NCBI RefSeq assembly: GCF_045055655.1
Contig: NZ_JBANFI010000003.1
Location: 1 to 64,000, forward strand
DNA: 64,000 bases
Origin: Marinospirillum alkalitolerans
Lineage (GTDB): Bacteria > Pseudomonadota > Gammaproteobacteria > Pseudomonadales > Halomonadaceae
Direction of reading: 5' to 3'
The notes under the pieces are model-generated. The model ran no database searches. It saw only the letters and a list, made by a program, of their open reading frames with translations, and was not told the origin of the DNA. The translations under genes were made by a program, and so were the position numbers. Positions 37,675 through 45,819 of the stretch are shown piece after piece. Numbering within the stretch: the first letter of the stretch is position 1; each line of letters opens with the position of its first letter.

Positions 37675-39195
37675 ATGATTTATGCTCACCCCGGTCACGC
37701 AGATTCTCTCGTTCAAGTCAAAGAGCGCTACGATAACTTTATTGGTGGTCAATGGGTTCCACCTGTTCAAGGACAGTATTTTGATAATGTGTCGCCTGTC
37801 ACTGGACTGCCCTTTTGTCAGATTGCACGCTCAACCGCTGAAGATATCGATCTGGCCTTAGATGCCGCCCATGCGGCCAAAGCAGCCTGGGGCACCACCT
37901 CGGTAACAGCACGCTCTAACCTGCTGCTGAAGATTGCCGATCGCCTTGAACAGCATCTTGAAGAAATTGCTGTTGCCGAAACCTGGGATAATGGTAAAGC
38001 CGTTCGGGAAACACTGAATGCAGACGTGCCGCTGGCTGTTGATCACTTCCGCTATTTTGCTGGCGCTATTCGTGCCCAAGAAGGCTCTATTGGCGAAATC
38101 GATGCCAACACCGTCGCCTACCACTTGCATGAGCCACTGGGTGTGGTCGGTCAGATTATTCCGTGGAACTTCCCCTTGCTGATGGCCGCATGGAAAATTG
38201 CCCCCGCACTGGCCGCAGGCAACTGCATCGTGATGAAGCCAGCCGAGCAAACACCTTGGTCGATCCTCAAATTTATTGAAGTCATTCAAGATCTGCTGCC
38301 GGCCGGTGTGCTGAATATTGTCAACGGCATGGGCGCTGAAGCAGGTCAGGCATTGGCCACCAGCAAGCGGATTGCCAAAATTGCCTTTACCGGCTCGACT
38401 CCCGTTGGCGCGCATATTTTGAAATGTGCCGCAGAAAATATCATTCCCTCGACCGTTGAGCTGGGTGGCAAATCACCCAACATCTTCTTTAAAGATGTGA
38501 TGGATTTTGAAGACAGCTACCTGAGCAAGTGTATTGAAGGCGTGGTCCTGGCCTTCTTCAACCAGGGCGAAGTCTGCACCTGCCCATCACGCCTGCTGAT
38601 TCAAGAAGACATCTATGATGCCTTTATCGCCAAGGTGATTGAGCGCACTCAGCAGATCAAGCGCGGCAATCCACTGGATACCGAGGTCATGGTGGGCGCT
38701 CAGGCCTCACAGCAGCAGTATGAGAAGATTCTGGGCTACTTTGATATTGCCCGCGATGAAGGTGCCGAAGTACTGATTGGCGGTCAGGCCGAAACACTCG
38801 CGGATCACTACCAAAAGGGCTACTACATTCAGCCGACGCTGCTCAAGGGCCATAACAAGATGCGCGTCTTCCAAGAAGAAATTTTTGGCCCCGTGGTTTC
38901 TGTCACGACCTTCAAGGATGAGGCCGAAGCCCTAGCCATCGCCAACGACTCAGAGTTTGGTCTGGGTGCTGGCCTTTGGACCCGCGACATGAATCGCGCC
39001 TACCGTATGGGCCGTGGCATTGAAGCCGGTCGCGTCTGGACCAACTGCTATCACCACTATCCAGCCCATGCTGCTTTTGGCGGCTATAAGAAATCCGGTG
39101 TTGGCCGTGAGAACCATAAGATGATGCTCGATCACTACCAGCAAACAAAAAATCTGCTGGTCAGTTATGATGTTAATCCAATGGGCTTTTTCTAA
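37675..39195 (+). CDS. exaC: NAD-dependent aldehyde dehydrogenase (ExaC/AldB type)
   Basis: A 506-residue aldehyde dehydrogenase very similar to E. coli AldB and Pseudomonas ExaC, oxidising acetaldehyde or related aldehydes. Catalytic Cys lies in FNQGEVCTCPSR, the general-base Glu in VELGGKSPNIFF, and the cofactor loop in FTGSTPVGAHI; GRVWTNCYHHYPAHAAFGGYKKSG is the typical end block. GAGG sits before the ATG. It begins a cluster with Fe-alcohol dehydrogenase, FIST protein, kinase and regulator that resembles the P. aeruginosa ethanol-oxidation locus (exaC, ercA, PA1975, ercS', erbR), without the PQQ dehydrogenase itself. A short repeat element separates it from the next gene. Confidence 0.92.
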   Translation: MIYAHPGHADSLVQVKERYDNFIGGQWVPPVQGQYFDNVSPVTGLPFCQIARSTAEDIDLALDAAHAAKAAWGTTSVTARSNLLLKIADRLEQHLEEIAVAETWDNGKAVRETLNADVPLAVDHFRYFAGAIRAQEGSIGEIDANTVAYHLHEPLGVVGQIIPWNFPLLMAAWKIAPALAAGNCIVMKPAEQTPWSILKFIEVIQDLLPAGVLNIVNGMGAEAGQALATSKRIAKIAFTGSTPVGAHILKCAAENIIPSTVELGGKSPNIFFKDVMDFEDSYLSKCIEGVVLAFFNQGEVCTCPSRLLIQEDIYDAFIAKVIERTQQIKRGNPLDTEVMVGAQASQQQYEKILGYFDIARDEGAEVLIGGQAETLADHYQKGYYIQPTLLKGHNKMRVFQEEIFGPVVSVTTFKDEAEALAIANDSEFGLGAGLWTRDMNRAYRMGRGIEAGRVWTNCYHHYPAHAAFGGYKKSGVGRENHKMMLDHYQQTKNLLVSYDVNPMGFF

Positions 39196-39339
39196 GGAAC
39201 CTCTGATCAACGTCACGAGCACAGGTCAGGCAAGGCGAAATTGATCGAAAAAGCGGAGTTTACACCGAGTAAATGAGCATTTTGAGGCCAATTTCAACGC
39301 AGTATGACCAAGCGCAGTAGTGAATCAGAGGCTTCCTAA
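39194..39339. repeat. MITE-like repeat with inverted ends
   Basis: About 146 bases between the aldehyde and alcohol dehydrogenase genes, beginning AAGGAACCTCTGATCAA and ending TGAATCAGAGGCTTCCTAA, an imperfect inverted pair. It holds a small internal palindrome (TTTAC-ACCGA-GTAAA) and no ORF. Partial copies of its ends occur at 57625, 62612 and 63633. It is probably a non-autonomous miniature element; whether it affects transcript read-through is unknown. Confidence 0.6.
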
Positions 39340-39434
39340 GGGCCGGATTTAAAAAAATCAGCTCAACACCAGAGGTCTTGCCTCTGGTGTGCTGCCATAA
39401 AGTTTTCCAGTCTAAAAAGACAAGGAGCAAGATG

Positions 39435-40568
39435 ATGAGCGTCACAGAATTTCATATTCCCCCAGTTAACCTGATGGGCCAAGGTGCCCTTGCACAAACC
39501 GTTGAATTGATTCAAAAGCGCGGTTACAAAAAAGCCCTGTTGGTCACCGATACAGGCCTGATGGCGACCCCCAACGCCCAAAAGCTGGTGCAGGATTTTA
39601 AAGACGCCGGCTTGGCGATCACCCTGTTTGATCAAGTCAAACCCAACCCCACCAGCGCCAATGTGGAAGCCGGTCTGGCCCTGTTGCAGCAAAATGACTG
39701 CGACCTGGTGATTTCTCTCGGCGGCGGCTCACCGCACGATTGCGCCAAAGGCATTGCCTTGGTCGCTACCAATGGCGGTCGTATCCATGACTACGAAGGC
39801 GTCAACCAATCTCAGCAGCCACAACTGCCCTTGATTGCGATCAACACCACCGCTGGCACCGCCAGTGAGATGACCCGCTTTTGCATCATCACCGATGAAG
39901 CCCGTCATATCAAAATGGCCATCGTCGATCAGCATGTCACACCCATCCTGTCGGTCAATGATCCTGAGATTATGGCCGGTATGCCCAGTCATCTGACTGC
40001 GGCGACAGGGATGGATGCCTTGACCCATGCTGTGGAAGCCTATGTCTCTACTGCCGCAACACCGATCACGGATGCTTGTGCGCTGAAGGCAATCAGCCTG
40101 ATCGCCCAATATCTGCCCACCGCCGTGGAGCAAGGGCAGGATATGCAGGCGCGTGAACAGATGGCCTATGCCCAGTTCTTAGCCGGTATGGCGTTTAATA
40201 ATGCCTCTTTGGGCTATGTGCATGCCATGGCGCACCAGCTGGGTGGTTTTTATGACCTGCCCCATGGCGTCTGTAATGCGGTGCTCTTGCCTGCGGTGCA
40301 GAAGTTTAATGCCCAGGTTGCTGGCGAACGCTTGGCCGATATCGCCCTCGCCTTAGGTGCTAGCGAAGCCACTGCAGAAGCGGCCATTCAAGCCATCGAA
40401 GCCTTGAAAAACCAAGTCAAAATCCCACGCGGTTTGAAAGAGCTAGGCGCACAAGAGAAGGATATTCCTCTGCTGGCTGAAAACGCACTCAAGGATGCCT
40501 GCGGCTTCACCAACCCCATCCAAGCCACTCAGGAACAAATCGAGCAGATTTTCCGTGATGCTTGGTAA
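39435..40568 (+). CDS. yiaY: Iron-containing alcohol dehydrogenase (YiaY/ErcA type)
   Basis: A 377-residue group III alcohol dehydrogenase nearly collinear with E. coli YiaY. The NAD-binding loop is ISLGGGSPHDCAKGIAL; iron ligands are expected in MDALTHAVEAYVS and HAMAHQLGGFYDLPHGVCNA. Of two adjacent ATG codons the second (39435) lies seven bases after AAGGAG and is preferred. In P. aeruginosa the homologue ErcA is a regulatory member of the ethanol-oxidation system, so its role here may be catalytic or regulatory. The FIST gene follows after 33 bases. Confidence 0.92.
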   Translation: MSVTEFHIPPVNLMGQGALAQTVELIQKRGYKKALLVTDTGLMATPNAQKLVQDFKDAGLAITLFDQVKPNPTSANVEAGLALLQQNDCDLVISLGGGSPHDCAKGIALVATNGGRIHDYEGVNQSQQPQLPLIAINTTAGTASEMTRFCIITDEARHIKMAIVDQHVTPILSVNDPEIMAGMPSHLTAATGMDALTHAVEAYVSTAATPITDACALKAISLIAQYLPTAVEQGQDMQAREQMAYAQFLAGMAFNNASLGYVHAMAHQLGGFYDLPHGVCNAVLLPAVQKFNAQVAGERLADIALALGASEATAEAAIQAIEALKNQVKIPRGLKELGAQEKDIPLLAENALKDACGFTNPIQATQEQIEQIFRDAW

Positions 40569-40601
40569 CATCCTGCTCGGTGGGACTTCACAGGGGTCTG
40601 T

Positions 40602-41738
40602 ATGCTTAATCCTTATGTGATTGCCACCAGTCAGCACACCGATCCTCAACAGGCGGTGGCGGACATCGCAGCACAAATCGATCAGACCCGCCTTGGCGGG
40701 CTGATCTTTTTTTGTTCAGCCCACTATCCGCTCGAAGCGCTGGCTCGCGCCTTGAATCAGCAGTTTGTCGGTTGTGAGATGGCTGGCTGTACCAGTGCAG
40801 GAGAACTCACCCATCATGGCTATGCGACTGATTCGCTCGTGGTTCTTGGGCTGCACCATGATGCCTTTATCATGCGCAGCGCTTTGATTCAGCCGCTGTC
40901 TTCTTTTGATCGCCAACAAGCAGCCTTGCTCTGCGATCAGCTTTTTCCAGCCGCTGGCGCAGGTTTTCAGCCGCTGGTGCTGAGTTTATTCGATGGTTTA
41001 TCCAGTCAGGAAGAATGGGTTCTGGCCGCATTAGAAGCCGAGCTAGGCGGTATTGCACATTGTGGCGGTTCCGCTGCGGATGATATCCATCTGCGCCGCA
41101 CCCATGTTTTTTATCGCGGGGCGTTTCATACCCATGCTGGTGTGGTGATCGGGCTGCAGACCTGCCTCCCCTTTGCCGTGTTCTCGCATCACCATCTACG
41201 CCCCTTGCACACCAAGCTGGTGGTGACAGAGGCCGATCCACATCAGAGGCGGGTTTACGAGCTGAATGGCATGCCCGCCGCTCAGGCCTATGCCGAACTG
41301 ATTGGGCAACCTCTGGAGCAGCTCAGTCCCGTCGATTTTGCACTCCACCCACTGGCCGTCAAGCGGGGCGAAACCTACTATGTGCGCGCTATCCAGCAGG
41401 TCAATCACGATGCCAGTCTTGATTTTTACTGCGCGATGGGCAAAGGCAGTGTGCTGACACAGATGTACGCTGAAGACCTCACCTCTGGCCTTGATGAACA
41501 ATGGCGTCAGCTTGAAGCCAACCTCGGACCAGCGGCCTTTATTCTGGCCTGCGATTGTGTGCTGCGCCGTCTTGAGAGCGAAGAGCGCCAGCAACAGTCA
41601 CAGCTCGCCGCTTTTTTGCGCCAACGCCCGCTGATCGGCTTTAATACCTATGGCGAGCAGGCCACCGGCGTGCATCTGAACCACACGATCACCGGCTTCT
41701 TCTTTGGCTATCCCCGGGGGCTTATACAGTTAACTTGA
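40602..41738 (+). CDS. FIST-domain sensory protein, 3' end altered by IS607 insertion
   Basis: A 378-residue protein with an N-terminal FIST domain (residues about 25-215: GLIFFCSAHYPLEALARAL, CTSAGELTHHGY, HCGGSAADD) and FIST_C domain (about 220-370: YELNGMPAAQAYAELIG, RRLESEERQQQ, IGFNTYGEQATGVHLNHT). FIST proteins are proposed small-ligand sensors paired with kinases. The natural end appears cut: after FFFGYPR the last codons (GLIQLT) are read into the left end of the transposon. Since the domain seems complete, function may survive, but coupling to the kinase gene 2.1 kb away is broken. Confidence 0.88.
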   Translation: MLNPYVIATSQHTDPQQAVADIAAQIDQTRLGGLIFFCSAHYPLEALARALNQQFVGCEMAGCTSAGELTHHGYATDSLVVLGLHHDAFIMRSALIQPLSSFDRQQAALLCDQLFPAAGAGFQPLVLSLFDGLSSQEEWVLAALEAELGGIAHCGGSAADDIHLRRTHVFYRGAFHTHAGVVIGLQTCLPFAVFSHHHLRPLHTKLVVTEADPHQRRVYELNGMPAAQAYAELIGQPLEQLSPVDFALHPLAVKRGETYYVRAIQQVNHDASLDFYCAMGKGSVLTQMYAEDLTSGLDEQWRQLEANLGPAAFILACDCVLRRLESEERQQQSQLAAFLRQRPLIGFNTYGEQATGVHLNHTITGFFFGYPRGLIQLT

Positions 41739-41761
41739 AACCTCACCAAAACTATCCGATA

Positions 41762-41778
41762 CTATTCAATATGAATAG
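41762..41778. promoter_or_regulatory. Palindrome over the tnpA start codon
   Basis: CTATTC-AATAT-GAATAG covers the proposed tnpA ATG at 41771. A site of this kind at the start codon could be bound by the MerR-like domain of TnpA to limit its own expression; this is inference. Confidence 0.35.
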
Positions 41779-42394
41779 ATTGGTAGCTATTGGTGAAGCT
41801 AGTGAGGCGCTTGGCGTTTCCATCGCAACGTTGCGCCGCTGGGAAACAGAAGGCAAGTTGGTCCCGGAACGTACTGCGGCGGGACATCGACGTTATGATC
41901 TAGCAAAACTCAAACCCGAGTTGTTTCATATGGCACAGGATGAGCGCCGCACCTTGGCTTATGCCCGCGTTTCCAGTCACGACCAAAAGGATGACCTTGA
42001 ACGGCAAAAACAAGTACTTGAACTCTATTGTGCACGCCAAGGCTGGACGTTCGAGGTCATTGCTGATCTTGGTTCAGGTATGAACTATCGCAAGAAAGGT
42101 TTGAAGCGTTTACTGGATGATATTGTCGAGGATCGAGTCGGGCGTCTCGTTCTTACCCATAAAGATCGTCTGTTGCGTTTTGGCGCTGAGCTGGTATTTG
42201 CCATCTGCGAGGCTAAGCAGGTCGAAGTGGTGATCCTCAACCAGGGAGAAGATACAACCTTTGAAGAGGACTTGGCCAAGGACGTTCTGGAAATCATCAC
42301 AGTATTTTCTGCCCGCTTGTATGGCAGTCGATCACGCAAGAACCAGAAGTTGCTCGACGGCGTAAAGAAGGCCGTGGAGGAGTCACAGTCATGA
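41771..42394 (+). CDS. tnpA: IS607-family serine recombinase TnpA
   Basis: A 207-residue transposase. Residues 1-55 form a MerR-like DNA-binding domain (IGEASEALGVSIATLRRWETEGKL, ERTAAGHRRY), and the resolvase fold follows with the catalytic serine in YARVSSHDQKDDLERQ and the arginine block THKDRLLRFG. The catalytic residues are present and the frame is open throughout, so the enzyme should be active. I prefer the ATG at 41771 to an in-frame TTG at 41735 that lies inside the FIST stop region. The stop overlaps the next start in ATGA. Confidence 0.93.
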   Translation: MNRLVAIGEASEALGVSIATLRRWETEGKLVPERTAAGHRRYDLAKLKPELFHMAQDERRTLAYARVSSHDQKDDLERQKQVLELYCARQGWTFEVIADLGSGMNYRKKGLKRLLDDIVEDRVGRLVLTHKDRLLRFGAELVFAICEAKQVEVVILNQGEDTTFEEDLAKDVLEIITVFSARLYGSRSRKNQKLLDGVKKAVEESQS

Positions 42395-42606
42395 GCAATA
42401 AGACCACTATGATGGCGAGCTGTCCGACCGACAGAATTGCCGTCGTCGAGTTTAATGCCGTAGCCCACTTCTTTGGGGTAACTTTCAAAGTTCCAGACGA
42501 GGAAGATCACGCATCCTTGGCGAGGGCTAATCGCCTAAAATGGCACGCGCTTGGCCTTGCGGATAGGGCGGAACTGCAAGCCATCAAAGGTGGAAAGTCA
42601 TGTTGA
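42391..42606 (+). CDS. Unknown 71-residue protein between tnpA and tnpB
   Basis: I do not recognise this protein. It overlaps tnpA by 4 bases and tnpB by 7 bases, and a strong GGAGGAG ribosome site stands eight bases before its ATG, so it is very probably translated and coupled to both. The first part is mixed with short hydrophobic patches (AVVEFNAVAHFFGVTF), the second is a charged helix (ASLARANRLKWHALGLADRAEL). There is no signal peptide, zinc site or helix-turn-helix that I can name. It may assist or restrain transposition or TnpB; that is speculation from position. Confidence 0.7.
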   Translation: MSNKTTMMASCPTDRIAVVEFNAVAHFFGVTFKVPDEEDHASLARANRLKWHALGLADRAELQAIKGGKSC

Positions 42607-43805
42607 TCGCCCACAAGATTGCGCTCGACCCGAACAATGTTCAGGCAACCTACTTCGCCAAAGCGGCTGGCACCGCACGCTTTGCCTACAACTGGGCGCT
42701 GGCTGAATGGGGGCGCCAGTACGAGGCGTGGAAGACCAACAACGGCCAGCCTAAGCCGACACAGGCAGCGTTGCGCCGCCAGTTGAACGCGATCAAGCGT
42801 GAGCAGTTCCCCTGGATGCTGGAGGTCACCAAGAACGCGCCACAGATGGCGATCATCCAGTTGGGTGAAGCGTTCAAGAATTTCTTTGCCGGTCGCGCCC
42901 GCTACCCACGGTTCCGCAAAAAGGGCGTAAACGACCGCTTTAGTCTCACCAATGATCAATTCAATATCGACGGTTCACGCATTCGCATCCCCAATCTAGG
43001 TTGGGTGCGTATGCGTGAGTCGTTGCGCTTTGCTGGTAAAGTTATGTCGGCCACTCTCTCCCGCCAGGCCGACCGCTGGTTTGTCAGTATCACCGTGGAT
43101 ACACAAGACCTGTCTCACTTACCCAAAGCCGAAAACCAAGGCGCGGTGGGTGTGGATTTGGGTGTATCCGCACTCGCAACCCTCTCGACGGGAGAGCCAC
43201 CTATCCCAGGGCCAAAAGCGCACACAGCGCTACTGAAACGACTGCAACGCCTGTCCCGAAGCCTGAGCCGCAAAGAGAAAGGTTCGCAGAACCGCAAGAA
43301 GGCCAAGGCCAAGCTGGCAAAGCTTCATGCTCGTATCAGCAATATCCGCAAGGATGCATTGCATCAACTCACCACGGATCTGACCCGCCGTTTTCACACC
43401 ATCGGTATCGAGGGTCTGAATGTAAAAGGCATGATGAGCAATCGTCATCTGGCGCGCTCCATTGCTGACATGAGTTTTTTCGAGTTTCGGAGGCAACTGG
43501 AATACAAGACAGAAATGCGTGGCGGGATGCTTGTGGTCGCCGACCGCTGGTTTGCCAGCAGCAAAACCTGTTCAAACTGCGGTGACAAGCTGGAAAGTCT
43601 GTCGCTGTCGGTGCGTCAGTGGACATGTCCAGCCTGCGGCAAAAATCATGATCGCGACGTGAATGCCGCGATCAATTTAAAGCATTACGCCGTGAGTTCC
43701 ACGGTGTCAGCCTGTGGAGAGGAAGGCGCTGGCCTGAGTCGCAAGACCAAGGTGAAACCAGCCTCGGTGAAGCAGGAAGTTAACGCCATAACTACCTACG
43801 GGTAG
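42600..43805 (+). CDS. tnpB: RNA-guided nuclease TnpB
   Basis: A 401-residue TnpB of the IS200/IS605/IS607 group, ancestor-like to Cas12. N-terminal helix-turn-helix/wedge region (ARFAYNWALAEWGRQYEAW, YPRFRKKG), then RuvC with Asp in GVDLGVSALATL, Glu in IGIEGLNVKGM and Asp in HDRDVNAAINLK, plus a four-cysteine zinc finger CSNCG-x17-CPACG. All catalytic residues are intact. By family knowledge it cuts DNA matching a guide RNA made from the element's right end, which favours retention of the element. Its start overlaps the small ORF. Confidence 0.93.
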   Translation: MLIAHKIALDPNNVQATYFAKAAGTARFAYNWALAEWGRQYEAWKTNNGQPKPTQAALRRQLNAIKREQFPWMLEVTKNAPQMAIIQLGEAFKNFFAGRARYPRFRKKGVNDRFSLTNDQFNIDGSRIRIPNLGWVRMRESLRFAGKVMSATLSRQADRWFVSITVDTQDLSHLPKAENQGAVGVDLGVSALATLSTGEPPIPGPKAHTALLKRLQRLSRSLSRKEKGSQNRKKAKAKLAKLHARISNIRKDALHQLTTDLTRRFHTIGIEGLNVKGMMSNRHLARSIADMSFFEFRRQLEYKTEMRGGMLVVADRWFASSKTCSNCGDKLESLSLSVRQWTCPACGKNHDRDVNAAINLKHYAVSSTVSACGEEGAGLSRKTKVKPASVKQEVNAITTYG

Positions 43806-43831
43806 ATTTGGGTATGTTTAACGGAACGGCA
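43680..43831 (+). ncRNA. Probable TnpB guide RNA (reRNA/omegaRNA) at the right end
   Basis: TnpB guide RNAs usually cover the 3' end of tnpB and run past the right end into flanking DNA. Here a perfect hairpin CTACC-TACG-GGTAG lies at 43792-43805, across the tnpB stop, and the element edge follows within about six bases. The guide would then be the flank beginning near 43812 (GTATGTTTAACGGAACGG), just before the kinase gene. Limits are approximate. Confidence 0.45.
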
Positions 43832-43833
43832 GC

Positions 43834-45153
43834 ATGCATGAGCGCCTAGCCCAACTTGAGGCTGAAAATCAGCGTCTCAACAAAATCAATCAGGCATTGA
43901 TTGAACGTATCGAAGCTGGGCAAGGTCTGGCGACAACACCCTATGCCGCGTTTGAACAGGCCGCGGCACTGGCTGAAGAAGTCAAACGCCGCACCACTGA
44001 ACTCACGCAGGCTAACCAGCAATTGCGTCTCGCCAAGCAAGATGCCGAACAGGCCAATCAATCCAAAACCAAGTTTCTGGCTGCCATCAGCCATGATGTA
44101 CTCCAGCCTTTAAGCGCGGCGAAGCTCTTTACTGCGGCGCTTAAAGAAGCCATCGATCCAGCCAAGCAGGCGGAACTGATTGATGCCTTAAATTCATCCT
44201 TGCTGGATGTTGAATCCCTGCTCGCCAAGCTGGTGGATATTTCCAAACTCGATGCGGGCATCCTCACCCCACAACCCCAGGTGATCCGTTTAACCGATCT
44301 GCTCGATAATCTCGCACGCGAATACCAGCAGCAGGCCCAGCACAAAAAAATTCGCTTTCGCTATCGGCCCTGCCAGTTGAAGGTCGAAACCGATCCTCAT
44401 TTTCTGGCGCGGATTCTGCGCAATCTGCTCGCCAATGCGCTGCGCTATACCCGCGAAGGGCGGCGTGTGCTGCTTGGCTGCCGCCGCCGTGGTACACAGG
44501 TTGAGATTCAGGTGATCGATCAGGGGGTCGGTATTGCAGCGGATCAGCTTGAGGTGATTTTTGAAGAGTTCCAGCGCCTGCATACCCTGCCCAATGAGCA
44601 AGGACTCGGGCTGGGGCTGGCCATCGCCCAGCGTATGGCTTCGCTGCTCTCTGCGCCTTTATCTGTTCACTCGCGCGTCGATCAAGGCTCGTGTTTTGCC
44701 GTCACACTGCCGCTTGCACAAGCCAGCGCTGAGCCGATCATTCGACCCGATGCCATCCGGCCAGCCATGCAACCTCTGCAAGGCCAACGCATTTGGATTT
44801 TAGATAATGATCTGGCCGTATGTCAGGCGCTGCGCCATCTACTTGAAGGCTGGGAATGTGAGGTCACGCTGTTTCAGCAGCTGCCAAGGCTGACCGCTTG
44901 GAGTCATCACAGCCCTGCACCTGACCTACTGATTTTAGATTACCACCTGCAAGGACAAACACGTGGTTTGAGCACACTTGAGCAGCTGGCTTGGCCTGAC
45001 ACACCTGCGGTCTTGGTGATGACCGCCGATCGCAGCCCAGAACTGAAAGCACAAATCCACCAGCTTGGCCTCTGGCTATTGCATAAGCCGATTTCTGCTC
45101 TGCGCCTACGCCAAACACTGATTTATTTACTGCATCAAGAATCCAGCTCATGA
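43834..45153 (+). CDS. Hybrid sensor kinase (NahK/ErcS'-like)
   Basis: A 439-residue soluble kinase. Residues 1-85 are coiled coil with no membrane helix; the phosphoacceptor His is in FLAAISHDVLQPLSAAKLFT, a form shared with Pseudomonas NahK/ErcS'. ATPase motifs follow (LLANALRYT, DQGVGIAA, GLGLGLAIAQRMA). From about residue 320 lies a receiver domain with the acidic pair in WILDNDLA and the acceptor in LLILDYHLQG. Input is probably through the FIST protein, its former direct neighbour. The IS607 element now sits between them, and the last 19 bases overlap the convergent regulator gene. Confidence 0.9.
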   Translation: MHERLAQLEAENQRLNKINQALIERIEAGQGLATTPYAAFEQAAALAEEVKRRTTELTQANQQLRLAKQDAEQANQSKTKFLAAISHDVLQPLSAAKLFTAALKEAIDPAKQAELIDALNSSLLDVESLLAKLVDISKLDAGILTPQPQVIRLTDLLDNLAREYQQQAQHKKIRFRYRPCQLKVETDPHFLARILRNLLANALRYTREGRRVLLGCRRRGTQVEIQVIDQGVGIAADQLEVIFEEFQRLHTLPNEQGLGLGLAIAQRMASLLSAPLSVHSRVDQGSCFAVTLPLAQASAEPIIRPDAIRPAMQPLQGQRIWILDNDLAVCQALRHLLEGWECEVTLFQQLPRLTAWSHHSPAPDLLILDYHLQGQTRGLSTLEQLAWPDTPAVLVMTADRSPELKAQIHQLGLWLLHKPISALRLRQTLIYLLHQESSS

Positions 45154-45788
45154 TGCTGCTGCATGGCCAAGGCCAGCCGCACACGATTGCTACAGCCCAG
45201 CTTGGACATGATGGCCGACACATGCCCCTTGATGGTGGTTTCAGCGACATTCAGATGCCAGGCAATCTGCTTATTGGATTCACCGAGTGCCAGACGAGCC
45301 AGCACACGCTGTTGCCTTGGTGTCAGTGAGGCCAGAGCCGCCGCTGAAAAGCTGGGTGAGGTCGCCGCAGGGGCTGGCTCAGACTCCTGCGCGCGCATCA
45401 AATGTGCTGGCAGGTAGATCTGCCCTTGCAGCAGCTGTTCTAAGGCTTGCAGGATCTGCTCACGCGGCGAGGTTTTGGCAATATAACCCACAGCCCCCTT
45501 GGCCAGAGACTGCAAGATCACCTCACGGTTTTCTTCGGCGCTGATCATCACTATCGGCAGGGTGGGATGGGCCTGATGCAGCTGCACCAGACCATCTAAT
45601 CCACCCATATCCGGCATATTCAAATCCAGCAACAACAGATCCCATTCCGCTTCTTCGGCCAGCAGATGCAAGGTCGAATGCAAATCCACCGTGGCTTGCA
45701 CCCTCGCCCCCACAAAATGGGCCTCCATCACTTGGATCATGGCTTCACGAAAAAGGGGATGATCATCAGCGATCAGCAACTGGTACAC
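45135..45788 (-). CDS. LuxR/NarL-type response regulator (ErbR/AgmR-like)
   Basis: A 217-residue regulator. Receiver domain: LLIADDHPLFREA, acceptor Asp in LLLDLNMPDMGG, Thr/Ser switch in VMISAEEN, Lys in YIAKTSP. The LuxR helix-turn-helix is LTPRQQRVLARLALGESNKQIAWHLNVAETTIKGHVSAIMSKLG. The frame extends to 45956, but a GTG at 45788 has AAGGA seven bases upstream and starts directly at the receiver fold, so it is preferred. Context matches P. aeruginosa ErbR (AgmR), the regulator of ethanol oxidation, making the dehydrogenase genes at 37.7-40.6 kb its likely targets. Confidence 0.88.
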   Translation of the reverse strand: MYQLLIADDHPLFREAMIQVMEAHFVGARVQATVDLHSTLHLLAEEAEWDLLLLDLNMPDMGGLDGLVQLHQAHPTLPIVMISAEENREVILQSLAKGAVGYIAKTSPREQILQALEQLLQGQIYLPAHLMRAQESEPAPAATSPSFSAAALASLTPRQQRVLARLALGESNKQIAWHLNVAETTIKGHVSAIMSKLGCSNRVRLALAMQQHHELDS

Positions 45789-45819
45789 GGGAACATCCTT
45801 TATCAGCAAGTGGTGGACA

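Larger units (their letters stand above)
41718..43811 (+). mobile_element. IS607-family transposon (tnpA - 71-aa ORF - tnpB)
   Basis: About 2.09 kb carrying a MerR-HTH serine recombinase, a small unknown ORF and TnpB, all on the plus strand and overlapping. IS607 elements insert between two G residues with no target duplication; the left junction is CCCC-GGGGG-CTTA and the right junction TTT-GGG-TATG, so the exact ends are uncertain by a few bases. Both genes are intact, suggesting recent arrival. It interrupts the FIST-kinase gene pair. Confidence 0.85.

Noticed and set aside
41735..41770. Upstream TTG start of tnpA
   Set aside because: It overlaps the FIST stop, adds residues (KPHQNYPILF) absent from the usual IS607 TnpA N-terminus, and a normal ATG follows at 41771.
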